From positions 1 to 64,000 of the forward strand of contig NZ_JAEULM010000002.1 in NCBI RefSeq assembly GCF_016793825.1: a stretch of 64,000 nt of DNA, in the 5' to 3' direction. The notes beneath the pieces are model-generated. The model made no database searches. It was not told the origin of the DNA and saw only the letters and a list, made by a program, of their open reading frames with translations. The position numbers were made by a program, and so were the translations under genes. Numbering within the stretch: position 1 is the stretch's first letter; each line of letters begins with the position of its first letter. Positions 31,424-39,990 of the stretch are shown here, piece by piece. Source of the DNA: Sphingopyxis sp. (GTDB lineage Bacteria; Pseudomonadota; Alphaproteobacteria; Sphingomonadales; Sphingomonadaceae).

Positions 31424-32092
31424 ATGCAGGGAGGGTTACAGCGGCAGGTCCAGAAGCGCCGCCCCGCACCGGACGGCGGCGGCGAGGCCGTCTATGACTA
31501 TCGTTTCCGTCACCTTGTACCCGCGGGCGATTGGGATGCGCTTCCCGGTGACGTCCGTCGCCGCTTCTCCAAACGCCTCTCCGGTCAGCGTGTCACGTCC
31601 TATCGGGGCGAGATCGTCTGGACTCGCCTGTCGCGGGCGGGGTGGCTGCTCGCGCAGATATGCCGCGCGATCGGTGCGCCGCTTCCGACGAAGGCGAGCG
31701 GCGCCGCACCCGCCGCCGTCGTCGTATCGGAAGATCGGGGGAGTGGCGGCCAGATATGGACGCGCCTCTACGGACGTCCGCACGGCCACCCGCAGGTGAT
31801 CCACAGCGCGAAACGCTTCGCCGGACCGACGGGGCTTGAGGAGCATATCGGCGGCGGTTTCGGCATGGCATTGATCGTCCGGGCGGAGGCCGATGCGCTG
31901 ATCTTCACATCGGACCATTATTTCTGGCGGATTGCAGGCGTCCGGCTTCGCATTCCCCGCTGGCTCGCGCCGGGCGAAACCTTGGTGGCGCACCGGTATC
32001 TCGGTAGCGGCCGCTTCGCCTTCGACCTCAAGGTCAGCCATCCGCTGCTGGGCGAACTCCTCGACCAGCATGCGCTATTCCGCGATGACTGA
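31424..32092 (+). CDS. Stand-alone DUF4166 domain protein
   Basis: This protein of about 222 residues shows the DUF4166 pattern: FRHLVPAGDWDALPGDVRRRFSKRL, a middle strand region with GGQIWTRLYGRPHG, GLEEHIGGGFGMAL and LRIPRWLAPGETLVAHRYLGSGRFAFDLKVSHPLLGEL. DUF4166 is usually found alone or fused behind a saccharopine-dehydrogenase-like domain, and the fused form is encoded two genes downstream. ATG 31424 has GGGGAC at fitting distance; GTG 31421 is an alternative. Function is unknown. It overlaps the DCC gene by 8 bases. Confidence 0.82.
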   Translation: MQGGLQRQVQKRRPAPDGGGEAVYDYRFRHLVPAGDWDALPGDVRRRFSKRLSGQRVTSYRGEIVWTRLSRAGWLLAQICRAIGAPLPTKASGAAPAAVVVSEDRGSGGQIWTRLYGRPHGHPQVIHSAKRFAGPTGLEEHIGGGFGMALIVRAEADALIFTSDHYFWRIAGVRLRIPRWLAPGETLVAHRYLGSGRFAFDLKVSHPLLGELLDQHALFRDD

Positions 32093-32483
32093 CGGCCCGA
32101 TCATCCTGTTCGACGCCGAATGCATCCTCTGCTCGGCGAACGCCCACTTCGTTCTGAAACACGACCGGGCGGCGTCGTTTAGGCTTGCCTCGATCCAAAG
32201 CGCAGCGGGAGCCGATATCTGCCGTCGCAACGGCATCGACCCGCACGACCCAGCCAGCCTGCTGGTTGTCGATGGCACGCGGATCCACCGTGACAGCGAT
32301 GGCGTGCTTTTTATCTATGAAAGGCTCGGCTGGCCATGGCGGCTCGTGACCGTCTGCCGCCTTGCGCCCGTCGCCCTCCGCGATCCGGTCTATCGATGGA
32401 TCGCGCGCCACCGTTACCGCCTCTTCGGAAAGCGATCGACCTGCTGGGTCGCGCCGCCCGAATATCGCGGCCGTATCCTTTGA
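32085..32483 (+). CDS. DCC family thiol-disulfide oxidoreductase-like protein
   Basis: This 132-residue protein carries the DxxCxxC motif that names the family (FDAECILCSANAHFVL, near residues 9-24), followed by LASIQSAAGADICRRNG and the HxxSDGVLFIYERLG-like part. The fold is thioredoxin-like and a redox role is assumed. It starts within the end of the DUF4166 gene, so translation is coupled. The saccharopine-dehydrogenase-like gene follows after 22 bases. Confidence 0.85.
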   Translation: MTDGPIILFDAECILCSANAHFVLKHDRAASFRLASIQSAAGADICRRNGIDPHDPASLLVVDGTRIHRDSDGVLFIYERLGWPWRLVTVCRLAPVALRDPVYRWIARHRYRLFGKRSTCWVAPPEYRGRIL

Positions 32484-32505
32484 TCCCAAACGAGCGAAGA
32501 AACCC

Positions 32506-34170
32506 ATGCGCATCCTGATACTCGGCGGCTACGGCGTTTTCGGCGGCCGCCTCGTGGAACTCCTGGCCGATTGCGGCGATCTCGAACTGGTGATTTGCGG
32601 CCGCGACCTTCGGCGCGCCGAAGCATTTTGCGCCGCTTATGCCGGGCGAGCCCGCGTCCGGCCCGCCGCGCTGGATCGCCGCGCGATCGGCGAGGGGCTC
32701 GCTGCCCACCAACCCGACCTCCTGGTCGATGCGTCGGGCCCCTTTCAGGATTATGGAGCGGATCGCTATGGCGTCGTCGAAGCGTGCCTCGCGGCGAAGG
32801 TCGATTATCTCGATTTCGCCGATGCCGCGGACTTTGTTTTCGGTATCGATCGTTTCGATGCACGGGCAAAAGCCGTCGGCACATTCGTCCTGTCGGGGGT
32901 CAGCAGCTTTCCCGCGCTGACGGGGGCAGTCCTGGACAGGATGACCCAATCGATGGACATCCGGGTTGTCGAAGGCGGCATCGCCCCGTCTCCCTTCGCG
33001 GGGATAGGTCTGAATGTCATGCGCGCCGTGGTCGGCTATGCCGGTGCACCGGTAAAACTGCGCCGCAACGGTATGGAAGGCCATGGCACCGGCCTCGCCG
33101 AGAGCATGCGTTTCACCGTCGCGGTGCCGGGCCGCCTGCCTCTGCGGAACATCCACTTCTCGCTCGTCGACGTGCCCGACCTGCAAGTGCTGCCGCCCGA
33201 ATACCCCGGTTTGACCGATATCTGGATGGGTGCCGGCCCCGTTCCGGAAATCCTGCACCGCATCCTCAATCTGCTCGCGATGGCGCGCGCGACGTTTCGC
33301 CTCCCCTCGCTCGAACCCTTCTCACGTCTTTTCTATATCGTCCTGAACTGGATGCGCTTCGGCGAGCATCGCGGCGGAATGTTCATTCGTGCGCGCGGAC
33401 TCGCCGAGGGGGTAGAGGTCGAGCGGAGCTGGCACCTCCTGGCCGAGGGGGACGATGGCCCGTATATTCCGTCGATGGCGGTCGAGGGCATCGTCCGCAA
33501 GCTCCTTGCCGGCACGCGCCCGGAACCCGGGGCGCGGTCGGCGACCCGGGCGCTGAGCCTGGCTGATTACGACGCACTGTTCGCCAATCGGTCGATCCAT
33601 ACCGGCTTTCGGGAAGCCTGTCCGGGGGCGCCGCTCTATCGGCGCATCCTGGGTTCCGCTTTCGACCAGCTTCCGCCGCGCGTCGCAGAACTGCATTCCA
33701 GCGCCGAGGAAAGAAGCTGGAGCGGAGAGGCTGCGGTAGAGCGTGGCCGGGGATTGCTCGCGCGCCTCGCCGCCGCGATCGTCGGCTTTCCCAGGGCGGG
33801 CGCGTCGATACCGGTCACTGTCACTTTTGCCGCCGAGCAGGGCGGAGAACGCTGGACCCGCGATTTCGGTGGCAGGAGATTCTCGTCGCTGCAATCGGCC
33901 GGGACGGGCCGCAACGATTATCTGCTTGTCGAACGCTTCGGGCCCGCCGCGTTCGCCATGGCGCTCGTCGTCACGAACGGGCGGCTCAATCTCGTGCCTC
34001 GGCGATGGACGCTGTTCGGCCTTCCCATGCCCCGGTTTCTGATGCCGAACGGTCCAGGCTTCGAAGCGGACCAAGAAGGAAAATTCCATTTCAACGTCCG
34101 CATTTCGGCTCCGGTCGTCGGCTTGATCGTCGCCTATCGCGGGACGCTTGCGCCGGTGGATTCCGCCTGA
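32506..34170 (+). CDS. Saccharopine-dehydrogenase-like protein fused to DUF4166
   Basis: This 554-residue protein has an N-terminal Rossmann domain with the dinucleotide motif GGYGVFGG (residues 7-14). A saccharopine-dehydrogenase-like middle part follows (LLVDASGPFQDYG, DYLDFADAADFV). A C-terminal DUF4166 region from about residue 375 repeats the layout of the stand-alone protein at 31424: PLYRRILGSAFDQLPPRVAELH, FGGRRFSSLQSAGTGRNDYLLVERFG, VPRRWTLFGLPMPRFLMPNG. The substrate is unknown and it is unlikely to make lysine. It is last in the regulator-led operon; the oligopeptidase gene begins 91 bases later. Confidence 0.87.
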   Translation: MRILILGGYGVFGGRLVELLADCGDLELVICGRDLRRAEAFCAAYAGRARVRPAALDRRAIGEGLAAHQPDLLVDASGPFQDYGADRYGVVEACLAAKVDYLDFADAADFVFGIDRFDARAKAVGTFVLSGVSSFPALTGAVLDRMTQSMDIRVVEGGIAPSPFAGIGLNVMRAVVGYAGAPVKLRRNGMEGHGTGLAESMRFTVAVPGRLPLRNIHFSLVDVPDLQVLPPEYPGLTDIWMGAGPVPEILHRILNLLAMARATFRLPSLEPFSRLFYIVLNWMRFGEHRGGMFIRARGLAEGVEVERSWHLLAEGDDGPYIPSMAVEGIVRKLLAGTRPEPGARSATRALSLADYDALFANRSIHTGFREACPGAPLYRRILGSAFDQLPPRVAELHSSAEERSWSGEAAVERGRGLLARLAAAIVGFPRAGASIPVTVTFAAEQGGERWTRDFGGRRFSSLQSAGTGRNDYLLVERFGPAAFAMALVVTNGRLNLVPRRWTLFGLPMPRFLMPNGPGFEADQEGKFHFNVRISAPVVGLIVAYRGTLAPVDSA

Positions 34171-34261
34171 TCGATGCCAAAAGCCGCTTGCCCCGGCCTG
34201 TGCCATCCTTACATTGGGGCGCACGAATATTTCTTCCCCGGACGATGAGGATCGCCTTGCC

Positions 34262-36412
34262 ATGCCCCCCAAGACTCTTCGCGCGCCGCTTGCGCTGGCC
34301 CTGCTGATGATCGCGCCCGCAACGGCCCACGCGGCCGACGCCGCCGCTTCGGCGCCCGCCCCGGCGCTGGTCTATCCCGCGACCGAGCGTGGCAACACCA
34401 TCGATCCGCAATTCGGTGTCGACGTCGCGGATCCCTATCGCTGGCTCGAGGACGACGTCCGCGTCAATCCCAAGGTCGCCGCCTGGGTTGCCGACCAGAA
34501 CAAGGTCACCGACGCCTATCTGGCGACACTGCCGGGGCGCGAAGCCTTTCGCAAGCGGATGACCGAACTTTACAATTACGAACGCTTCGGTCTGCCGCGC
34601 AAGGCGGGGACCCGCTATTTCTACACACGCAACGATGGATTGCAGCCACAGGCGGTGCTGTACGTCCGCGAGGGGCTGTACGGCGAAGGCCGCGTGCTGA
34701 TCGACCCGAACGGCTGGGCCAGGGATGGTGCAACCGCACTGGGCGAATGGAACCCGTCCGAAGACGGCAAATATCTTCTCTATTCGGTGCAGGACGGCGG
34801 CACCGACTGGCGCATTGTCCGCGTCAAGGACGTCGCCAGCGGTCAGGACATCAGCGACGAAATCCGCTGGGTCAAATTCTCCTCGCTCGACTGGGCCAAG
34901 GACGGCAGCGGCTTTTATTACTCGCGCTTTCCCGAACCGAAGGAGGGGCAGGCCTTCCAGTCGCTCAACGAAAATCACGCGGTCTATTTCCACAAGCTCG
35001 GTACGCCCCAGACCGCCGACGTGCTGATCCACGCGACCCCGGACAAGCCAAAGCTCAACCATGCGGCGGTCGTCACCGACGACGGCAAATATCTTCTCGT
35101 CGTGTCGTCCGAGGGGACCGACGAACGCTTCGGCCTGACGCTTCATCCCTTGAAGGGAGGCAAGGCGATCCCGCTGGTCGACGATTATGCGAACAACTGG
35201 GAATATGTGACCAACGAGGGGACGCGCTTCACCTTCGTCACCAACAAGGGCGCGCCGCGCCAGCGGATCGTCTCGTTCGATATCAAAAAGCCTTCGGCGT
35301 TGACCGAGGTCGTCGGTGAGAATGAGGCAACGCTGGTCGGCGCCTCGCGCGTCGGCAACCGCCTCATCCTGTCCTACCTCGGCGATGCGAAGTCGGAAGC
35401 GCGGATGGTCGCCCTCGACGGCAAGCCGATCGCCAACATCAAGCTGGCCGACATCGGCTCGGCGACGGGCTTCGGCGGCAAATCGGCCGATCCCGAAACC
35501 TTCTACAGCTTTGCGAGCTATGCCACGCCGACGACGATCTACCGCCTCGACACGGTGACCGGGAAAAGCGAAATCTTCGCACAGCCGAAGCTGACGTTCG
35601 ATCCCAGGCAGTTTTCGGTCGAACAGCGCTTCTTCAAGTCGAAGGACGGCACCGAGGTGCCGATGTTCGTGGTGATGAAAAAGGGGCTCGACCGCAGCAA
35701 GGGCTCGCCCACACTGCTCTATGGCTATGGCGGCTTCAACCTGTCGCAGGTTCCCGGATTCTCGCCGACCAAGCTCGCCTGGGTCGACAAGGGCGGCATC
35801 TTCGTGGTCGCGAACATCCGCGGCGGCGGCGAATATGGCAAGGCGTGGCACGACGCCGGACGGCTCGACAAGAAACAGAATGTCTTCGACGATTTCATCG
35901 CGGCCGGGGAATATCTGATGGCCGAGGGCATCACCGGGAAGGGCCAGCTCGCAATCGAGGGCGGCTCGAACGGCGGCCTGCTTGTCGGCGCCGTCGTCAA
36001 CCAGCGGCCCGACCTGTTCGCCGCCGCCCTGCCGGCGGTCGGGGTGATGGACATGCTGCGCTTCGACCGCTTCACCGCGGGCCGCTATTGGGTCGACGAT
36101 TATGGCTATCCGTCGAAGGAGGCCGACTTCAGGTCGCTTCTCGCTTACTCGCCCTATCATAATATCCGGGGCGGGAAGGCTTACCCGGCCGTGCTGGTGA
36201 CGACTGCCGACACCGACGACCGTGTGGTTCCGGGGCATAGCTTCAAATACACCGCCGAACTGCAGCACGCCGATGTCGGTTCGAAACCGCATCTGATCCG
36301 CATCGAAACGCGCGCCGGCCATGGCTCGGGCAAGCCGACCGACAAGATCATCGCCGAAGCCGCCGACAAATATGCCTTTGCGGCCAAATGGACCGGCCTC
36401 AGCGTCGAATAG
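34262..36412 (+). CDS. Secreted prolyl oligopeptidase (S9A)
   Basis: This 716-residue enzyme starts with a signal peptide (PLALALLMIAPATAHAADA). A seven-bladed propeller opens with DPYRWLEDD. The C-terminal hydrolase domain has Ser at about 569 in IEGGSNGGLLVGA, Asp in TTADTDDRVVPGHSFKY and His in RAGHGSG. YGYGGFNLSQ and ANIRGGGEYGKAWH are diagnostic of prolyl oligopeptidases. It cuts short peptides after proline in the periplasm. ATG 34262 was chosen because the signal peptide starts there. Its end overlaps the next gene by 25 bases. Confidence 0.94.
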   Translation: MPPKTLRAPLALALLMIAPATAHAADAAASAPAPALVYPATERGNTIDPQFGVDVADPYRWLEDDVRVNPKVAAWVADQNKVTDAYLATLPGREAFRKRMTELYNYERFGLPRKAGTRYFYTRNDGLQPQAVLYVREGLYGEGRVLIDPNGWARDGATALGEWNPSEDGKYLLYSVQDGGTDWRIVRVKDVASGQDISDEIRWVKFSSLDWAKDGSGFYYSRFPEPKEGQAFQSLNENHAVYFHKLGTPQTADVLIHATPDKPKLNHAAVVTDDGKYLLVVSSEGTDERFGLTLHPLKGGKAIPLVDDYANNWEYVTNEGTRFTFVTNKGAPRQRIVSFDIKKPSALTEVVGENEATLVGASRVGNRLILSYLGDAKSEARMVALDGKPIANIKLADIGSATGFGGKSADPETFYSFASYATPTTIYRLDTVTGKSEIFAQPKLTFDPRQFSVEQRFFKSKDGTEVPMFVVMKKGLDRSKGSPTLLYGYGGFNLSQVPGFSPTKLAWVDKGGIFVVANIRGGGEYGKAWHDAGRLDKKQNVFDDFIAAGEYLMAEGITGKGQLAIEGGSNGGLLVGAVVNQRPDLFAAALPAVGVMDMLRFDRFTAGRYWVDDYGYPSKEADFRSLLAYSPYHNIRGGKAYPAVLVTTADTDDRVVPGHSFKYTAELQHADVGSKPHLIRIETRAGHGSGKPTDKIIAEAADKYAFAAKWTGLSVE

Positions 36413-37506
36413 GCCGCCGGATCGCCATCGCCGCCATCGCCCTTCTTGGGCTGGCGGTGGTGGTCTGGTCGGTCCTGCCGAACGGCAAATTGGCGCGGAT
36501 CGAACGACGCGCTGCCTGTTACGATCCCGCCGCGCTGCCCAAGGTCGAGACGCTGGCTGACGGACGCAAGGCGATCCGCCTTCGCGTCCTGCTGTGGAAT
36601 GTCGAAGGACTGCCATGGCCGGTCCGAACTGGACGCGAGGCCCGTCTCGCGCGGATCGCCGACTGGATCGCCGCACGCCGGGCCGAGGGGAATGGTCCCG
36701 ACATATTGATCCTGCACAAGGCCTTCATTCCCGAAGCTTCGCGCACTTCGCTCGCCGGCAACTATCGATCGATCATGCCCGGTCCCGACCGCGACATGGC
36801 CCGGGTGACGCCCGCTGCCACAGCGCCGGAGGGCTTCCTTGGCAGCGCCCATTGGTGGAAGGGCGAAGCGGTCGGCAAGTGGCTCGACAGCGGCCTGTAT
36901 ATCGCAACCGACCTTCCCGTCGTGGCTGCGCGCGTGGAAGCGTTCGGCCACGACAGTTGCGGCGGTTACGATTGTCTGGCGAACAAGGGCGGGCTGGCAT
37001 TGCGCATTGCGCTCCCCGGCGCGCCCGAGCCGCTGATTCTGTTCAACACGCATCGCAACTCGCGCGAACCGGCGGGCGTCCCGATCGCGCGGGCGGAGAC
37101 CGCCCACCTGTTGCAGACCCGCGAGAACGACCGGATGCTGGCCGATTTCGATATCGGCAATCGGCCGGCGATGATCGCGGCAGGCGATTTCAACAACTAT
37201 CGCGCGGGCGACCGCAGTGGCCGCTTCGCAAGCGATCCCGCCTTTCGGCTCGCCGGCAAGGCCGCCGGCTTTGCCGCACGCGCCGCGCCGATGACCGACC
37301 CCGCAGCCTGGCGACAGGCCTATGATCTCCTCGGCTATCGCAGCGGCGATCGGCTTGACGTCGCGCCCGTGTCGGTCGCAACCCTGTTCGACGGCAAAAA
37401 TGGCCCTCGCCTTTCGGATCATGACGCCCAATATGTGGTCTTCCGGATCAGTTGGCCGAACGGCGCGCAGCCGATGCCCAACCCGGTCCCGCCTTGCCAT
37501 ATTTGA
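36388..37506 (+). CDS. Endonuclease/exonuclease/phosphatase (EEP) family protein
   Basis: This 372-residue protein has one N-terminal membrane anchor (residues 12-29), so the EEP domain probably faces the periplasm. Family elements are VLLWNVEGLPWP, LFNTHRNSRE, AAGDFNNYR and LSDHDAQYV. In the place where most EEP enzymes have LQE, with the metal-binding Glu, this one reads LHKAF, so metal chemistry may differ. Substrate may be a phospholipid or nucleotide; it is not readable. The start at 36388 overlaps the oligopeptidase end. Its stop overlaps the ribosome site of msrC. Confidence 0.78.
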   Translation: MDRPQRRIGRRIAIAAIALLGLAVVVWSVLPNGKLARIERRAACYDPAALPKVETLADGRKAIRLRVLLWNVEGLPWPVRTGREARLARIADWIAARRAEGNGPDILILHKAFIPEASRTSLAGNYRSIMPGPDRDMARVTPAATAPEGFLGSAHWWKGEAVGKWLDSGLYIATDLPVVAARVEAFGHDSCGGYDCLANKGGLALRIALPGAPEPLILFNTHRNSREPAGVPIARAETAHLLQTRENDRMLADFDIGNRPAMIAAGDFNNYRAGDRSGRFASDPAFRLAGKAAGFAARAAPMTDPAAWRQAYDLLGYRSGDRLDVAPVSVATLFDGKNGPRLSDHDAQYVVFRISWPNGAQPMPNPVPPCHI

Positions 37507-37514
37507 GGAAGATG

Positions 37515-38003
37515 ATGTCCTACGCCTTCGCCTTTTCCGCTACCGACGCCGCCACGCTTTGGGCCGAAGCCGCCGACGCCGCTGCCGCCCTCGTCGCGGG
37601 CGAGCCCGATGGCATCGCCAACATGGCCAATCTTTCGGCCCTGATCTGGCAGGCGATCCCCGACCTCAACTGGGCCGGCTTCTATCGCTTCGACGGCACC
37701 GAACTCGTTCTCGGCCCCTTTCAGGGCAAGGCTGCGTGCATCCGCATTCCGCTCGACAAGGGGGTGTGCGGCGCGGCGGCCCGCCTCCGCGAAACCCAGC
37801 GGGTCGAGGACGTCTTCGCCTTCCCCGGGCATATCGCCTGCGATGCGGCAAGCCGCAGCGAACTTGTGGTCCCGATCGTCGTGGACGGCCGGTTGATCGG
37901 GGTGCTCGACCTCGACAGCCCCTCGCCGGGACGATTCTCCGCCGAGGATCAGCGCGGCGCCGAAGCGCTTGTCGCGCGCACGGCCACTGCGCTGGTCGGC
38001 TGA
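37515..38003 (+). CDS. msrC: Free methionine-(R)-sulfoxide reductase (GAF domain)
   Basis: This 162-residue GAF-type enzyme reduces free Met-R-sulfoxide. Three cysteines at 75, 85 and 109 have the same spacing (10 and 24) as the active-site cysteines of the E. coli enzyme. They sit in KAACIRIPLDKGVCG and PGHIACDAASRSE. The end GVLDLDSPSPGRF is also typical. ATG 37515 follows TGAGGAAG, which includes the stop of the previous gene; ATG 37512 is too close to the site. Confidence 0.94.
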   Translation: MSYAFAFSATDAATLWAEAADAAAALVAGEPDGIANMANLSALIWQAIPDLNWAGFYRFDGTELVLGPFQGKAACIRIPLDKGVCGAAARLRETQRVEDVFAFPGHIACDAASRSELVVPIVVDGRLIGVLDLDSPSPGRFSAEDQRGAEALVARTATALVG

Positions 38004-38018
38004 CCCAAATTGGGACGT

Positions 38019-38076
38019 GAATCTCAGGGTTAACGGATTCGCGGGAATCGGTTCGATTTGCTAACACGCTGTTAAC
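38019..38076. promoter_or_regulatory. CtrA-box-like site and three GANTC sites before a glycine-zipper gene
   Basis: CTAA-N7-TTAAC at 38061-38076 differs from the CtrA consensus TTAA-N7-TTAAC at one base. GANTC, the CcrM methylation target, occurs at 38019, 38036 and 38045. The start codon of the gene is at 38131. Cell-cycle control is inferred. Confidence 0.5.
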
Positions 38077-38130
38077 CAATCGCCAGTCGCCGTAACTGGG
38101 GCGACCGGCCGGATAACAGGGAGTTAAGCC

Positions 38131-39000
38131 ATGCGCACCATCTTGCTTCTCGGCGTGGCCGCGGGAACGCTGCTGCTGGCAGGTCGCGCGTCGAGCGCCG
38201 AAATGCCCATCATCGCCGCGCCGACCGACCTGGCCGGCAACGCGGCCTTCGGTCATGACCCGGAACCGAAACTCGAATATGGCGCGCCGACGGCGCCCGA
38301 CGTCCGCGTCTATACCGGGTCGCCCGACCGCGTGCCGAGCGAAGTCGAATATCGCCAGGTCAATGGCACCTATGATGCCGAAGGCCGCTGGAGCGGCACC
38401 TGGAACGGCACATATGAGGGCCCCGACGGTCGCCGCTACGACGGCACGTACGAAGGCACGGTCGAACGGACCGGTGCGGGATATCCGCCGCCACCCGAAT
38501 ATGATCCGCGTCACGGCGGCCCCGACCCGCGCGATGCCGATATGGCACGGCGCTGCGGCAACGGCGGCAAGATCGGCGGCGCCGTCATCGGCGGTATCGT
38601 GGGCGGAGTCGTCGGCAACCGCGTCGCCGGGCACGGCGATCGCACCGCCGGCACCTTGATCGGCGGCGGCGTCGGCGCACTTGCCGGCTCGGCGATCGGC
38701 AACGAAGCCGACAGGAAGAAATGCGAAGACTGGTGGGCAAGCCGCGGCGGCTACTACCAGGGTTATGGCTATCCGGGCACGACCGTCTATCAACAGGGCG
38801 GCACAAGCTATTCGGGTTACGGATATGGCTATTATACGCCGGGCGTTGTCGTCGTCACGACGATCACCAACGGCGCGCCGGTCGTGACCGAGACGGTCGA
38901 GACCAGCACCCGGACCTATTATGAAAACGCGCCGGTGCGGAAACGCTATGTCGCGAAGAAGAAGTGGAAGCCCCGGCCCAAGCCGCGCTGCGCCTGCTGA
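38131..39000 (+). CDS. Secreted glycine-zipper envelope protein
   Basis: This 289-residue protein has a signal peptide (LLLGVAAGTLLLAGRASSA). A repeat-like acidic segment contains three variants of TYxGxGxxxGTxxGT (NGTYDAEGRWSGTWNGTYEG). A glycine-zipper membrane hairpin follows (GGKIGGAVIGGIVGGVVGN and GTLIGGGVGALAGSAIGNE), then a Tyr/Gly-rich tail and a basic end with a final CAC. Glycine-zipper proteins of this type are outer-membrane or envelope structural factors. The upstream CtrA-like box and GANTC cluster suggest timed expression. A terminator follows at 39038. Confidence 0.8.
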   Translation: MRTILLLGVAAGTLLLAGRASSAEMPIIAAPTDLAGNAAFGHDPEPKLEYGAPTAPDVRVYTGSPDRVPSEVEYRQVNGTYDAEGRWSGTWNGTYEGPDGRRYDGTYEGTVERTGAGYPPPPEYDPRHGGPDPRDADMARRCGNGGKIGGAVIGGIVGGVVGNRVAGHGDRTAGTLIGGGVGALAGSAIGNEADRKKCEDWWASRGGYYQGYGYPGTTVYQQGGTSYSGYGYGYYTPGVVVVTTITNGAPVVTETVETSTRTYYENAPVRKRYVAKKKWKPRPKPRCAC

Positions 39001-39037
39001 TTTACCCGGTAAGGTCTGGTCACCTGTATCCGGTCCC

Positions 39038-39072
39038 AAAGGCCCGTCGTCCTTAACGGATGGCGGGCCTTT
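39038..39072 (+). terminator. Terminator after the glycine-zipper gene
   Basis: AAAGGCCCG (39038-39046) pairs with CGGGCCTTT (39064-39072), followed by a T-rich stretch. The loop is 17 bases. Confidence 0.75.
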
Positions 39073-39182
39073 CGTTTCATCGTGCGCCGATACCGGTTCA
39101 GCGGCGCGAAAGCATGACACGCCTAACAAAGGTCTATTGCGGGCCGGACCGTCCTTTGCCCGCCTCGGGGAGTGTCCCTTCG

Positions 39183-39734
39183 ATGCGCAGATTCACAAGC
39201 TTCGCGACCGCGACCGCAATCGTCCTGACGTCGGTCGCCGCCGTCCCTGCGGAAGCGCGCGGCCGGTACGGCGGCTGGGGTTACCGCGACCGTGACCATA
39301 TCAGCACCGGCGAAGTTATCGGCGGGCTTCTCATTCTCGGCACGATCGCCGCGATCGCCAGTTCGGCGAGCAAGGACTCCGCCAACCGACGGGCAGAGCG
39401 TCGCAACGACCGCTATGACCCGCCTTATCGCGAACCGCGTCAGGACACGCCAAACTACGACCCGCGCGGCGACGAAGGCGAACCCTATGGCGCTGGAGCA
39501 ACCGAGGTACGCCCCTATGGCGCGGGCGAAGCCGAAGCCCGCGCAGCCGATGCATGCAGTTGGGCCGTCGAGGGCGAGATGGGCGACGACGCCCGTGTCG
39601 ACAGCATCACCGAAACGCGCCCCAACAACGGCGGCTGGTACGTCACGGGAACCGCCTCGCGGACGGGCAGCGACGTGCGCAGCTTCGGTTGCAGCTACAA
39701 GAGCGGCCGCGTGATCGACGTGCGCTTCGATTGA
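39183..39734 (+). CDS. Secreted small protein with membrane segment, paralogue A
   Basis: This 183-residue protein has a signal peptide (FATATAIVLTSVAAVPAEA), a short Gly/Arg/Tyr stretch, then one hydrophobic helix (ISTGEVIGGLLILGTIAAIASSAS). A charged, Arg/Asp/Pro-rich linker follows. The C-terminal folded part has two cysteines (ADACSWAVEGE and FGCSYKSGRVIDVRF). The gene at 39991 has the same order: signal, GExIxG helix, Arg/Asp/Tyr linker, C-terminal domain with one Cys near each end. The two are therefore paralogues. Function is unknown; the envelope is the likely location. Confidence 0.72.
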   Translation: MRRFTSFATATAIVLTSVAAVPAEARGRYGGWGYRDRDHISTGEVIGGLLILGTIAAIASSASKDSANRRAERRNDRYDPPYREPRQDTPNYDPRGDEGEPYGAGATEVRPYGAGEAEARAADACSWAVEGEMGDDARVDSITETRPNNGGWYVTGTASRTGSDVRSFGCSYKSGRVIDVRFD

Positions 39735-39790
39735 CCCGATTCTCCCTGTCGCACAGCGGCAGGAACGACGCCTTTGGCGCCACGCGACGG

Positions 39791-39821
39791 AGGGGCCCTT
39801 GCACAGCGCAAGCGGCCCCTT
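39791..39821 (+). terminator. Hairpin after paralogue A
   Basis: AGGGGCC-CTTGC pairs with GCAAG-C-GGCCCCT across a 5-base loop with one bulge. A C/T-rich stretch follows rather than a clean T-run. Confidence 0.6.
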
Positions 39822-39990
39822 CCCCCTTTGTCGTCCGGCCCGCAGAGGGGCGATTTCATTTATGAACCCCAGCAAAACCGAGGCTGAACCTCAGATAAGC
39901 GGGGGGTTCAGGGCCGCGTCACAGCCGAATCGGTAAAAGGGTCTCAACAGGCAGCAAAGGGTGCCGCCTGCGCGAATTGGAGACCGAACC

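Noticed and set aside
34091-36676. 861-codon minus-strand frame opposite the prolyl oligopeptidase
   Set aside because: The oligopeptidase has a full catalytic triad and signal peptide; the antisense product is low in hydrophobic order and without known motifs.
39735-39990. Possible small gene between the paralogues
   Set aside because: The stretch holds a terminator hairpin and a promoter-like gap; frames are short and lack ribosome sites.
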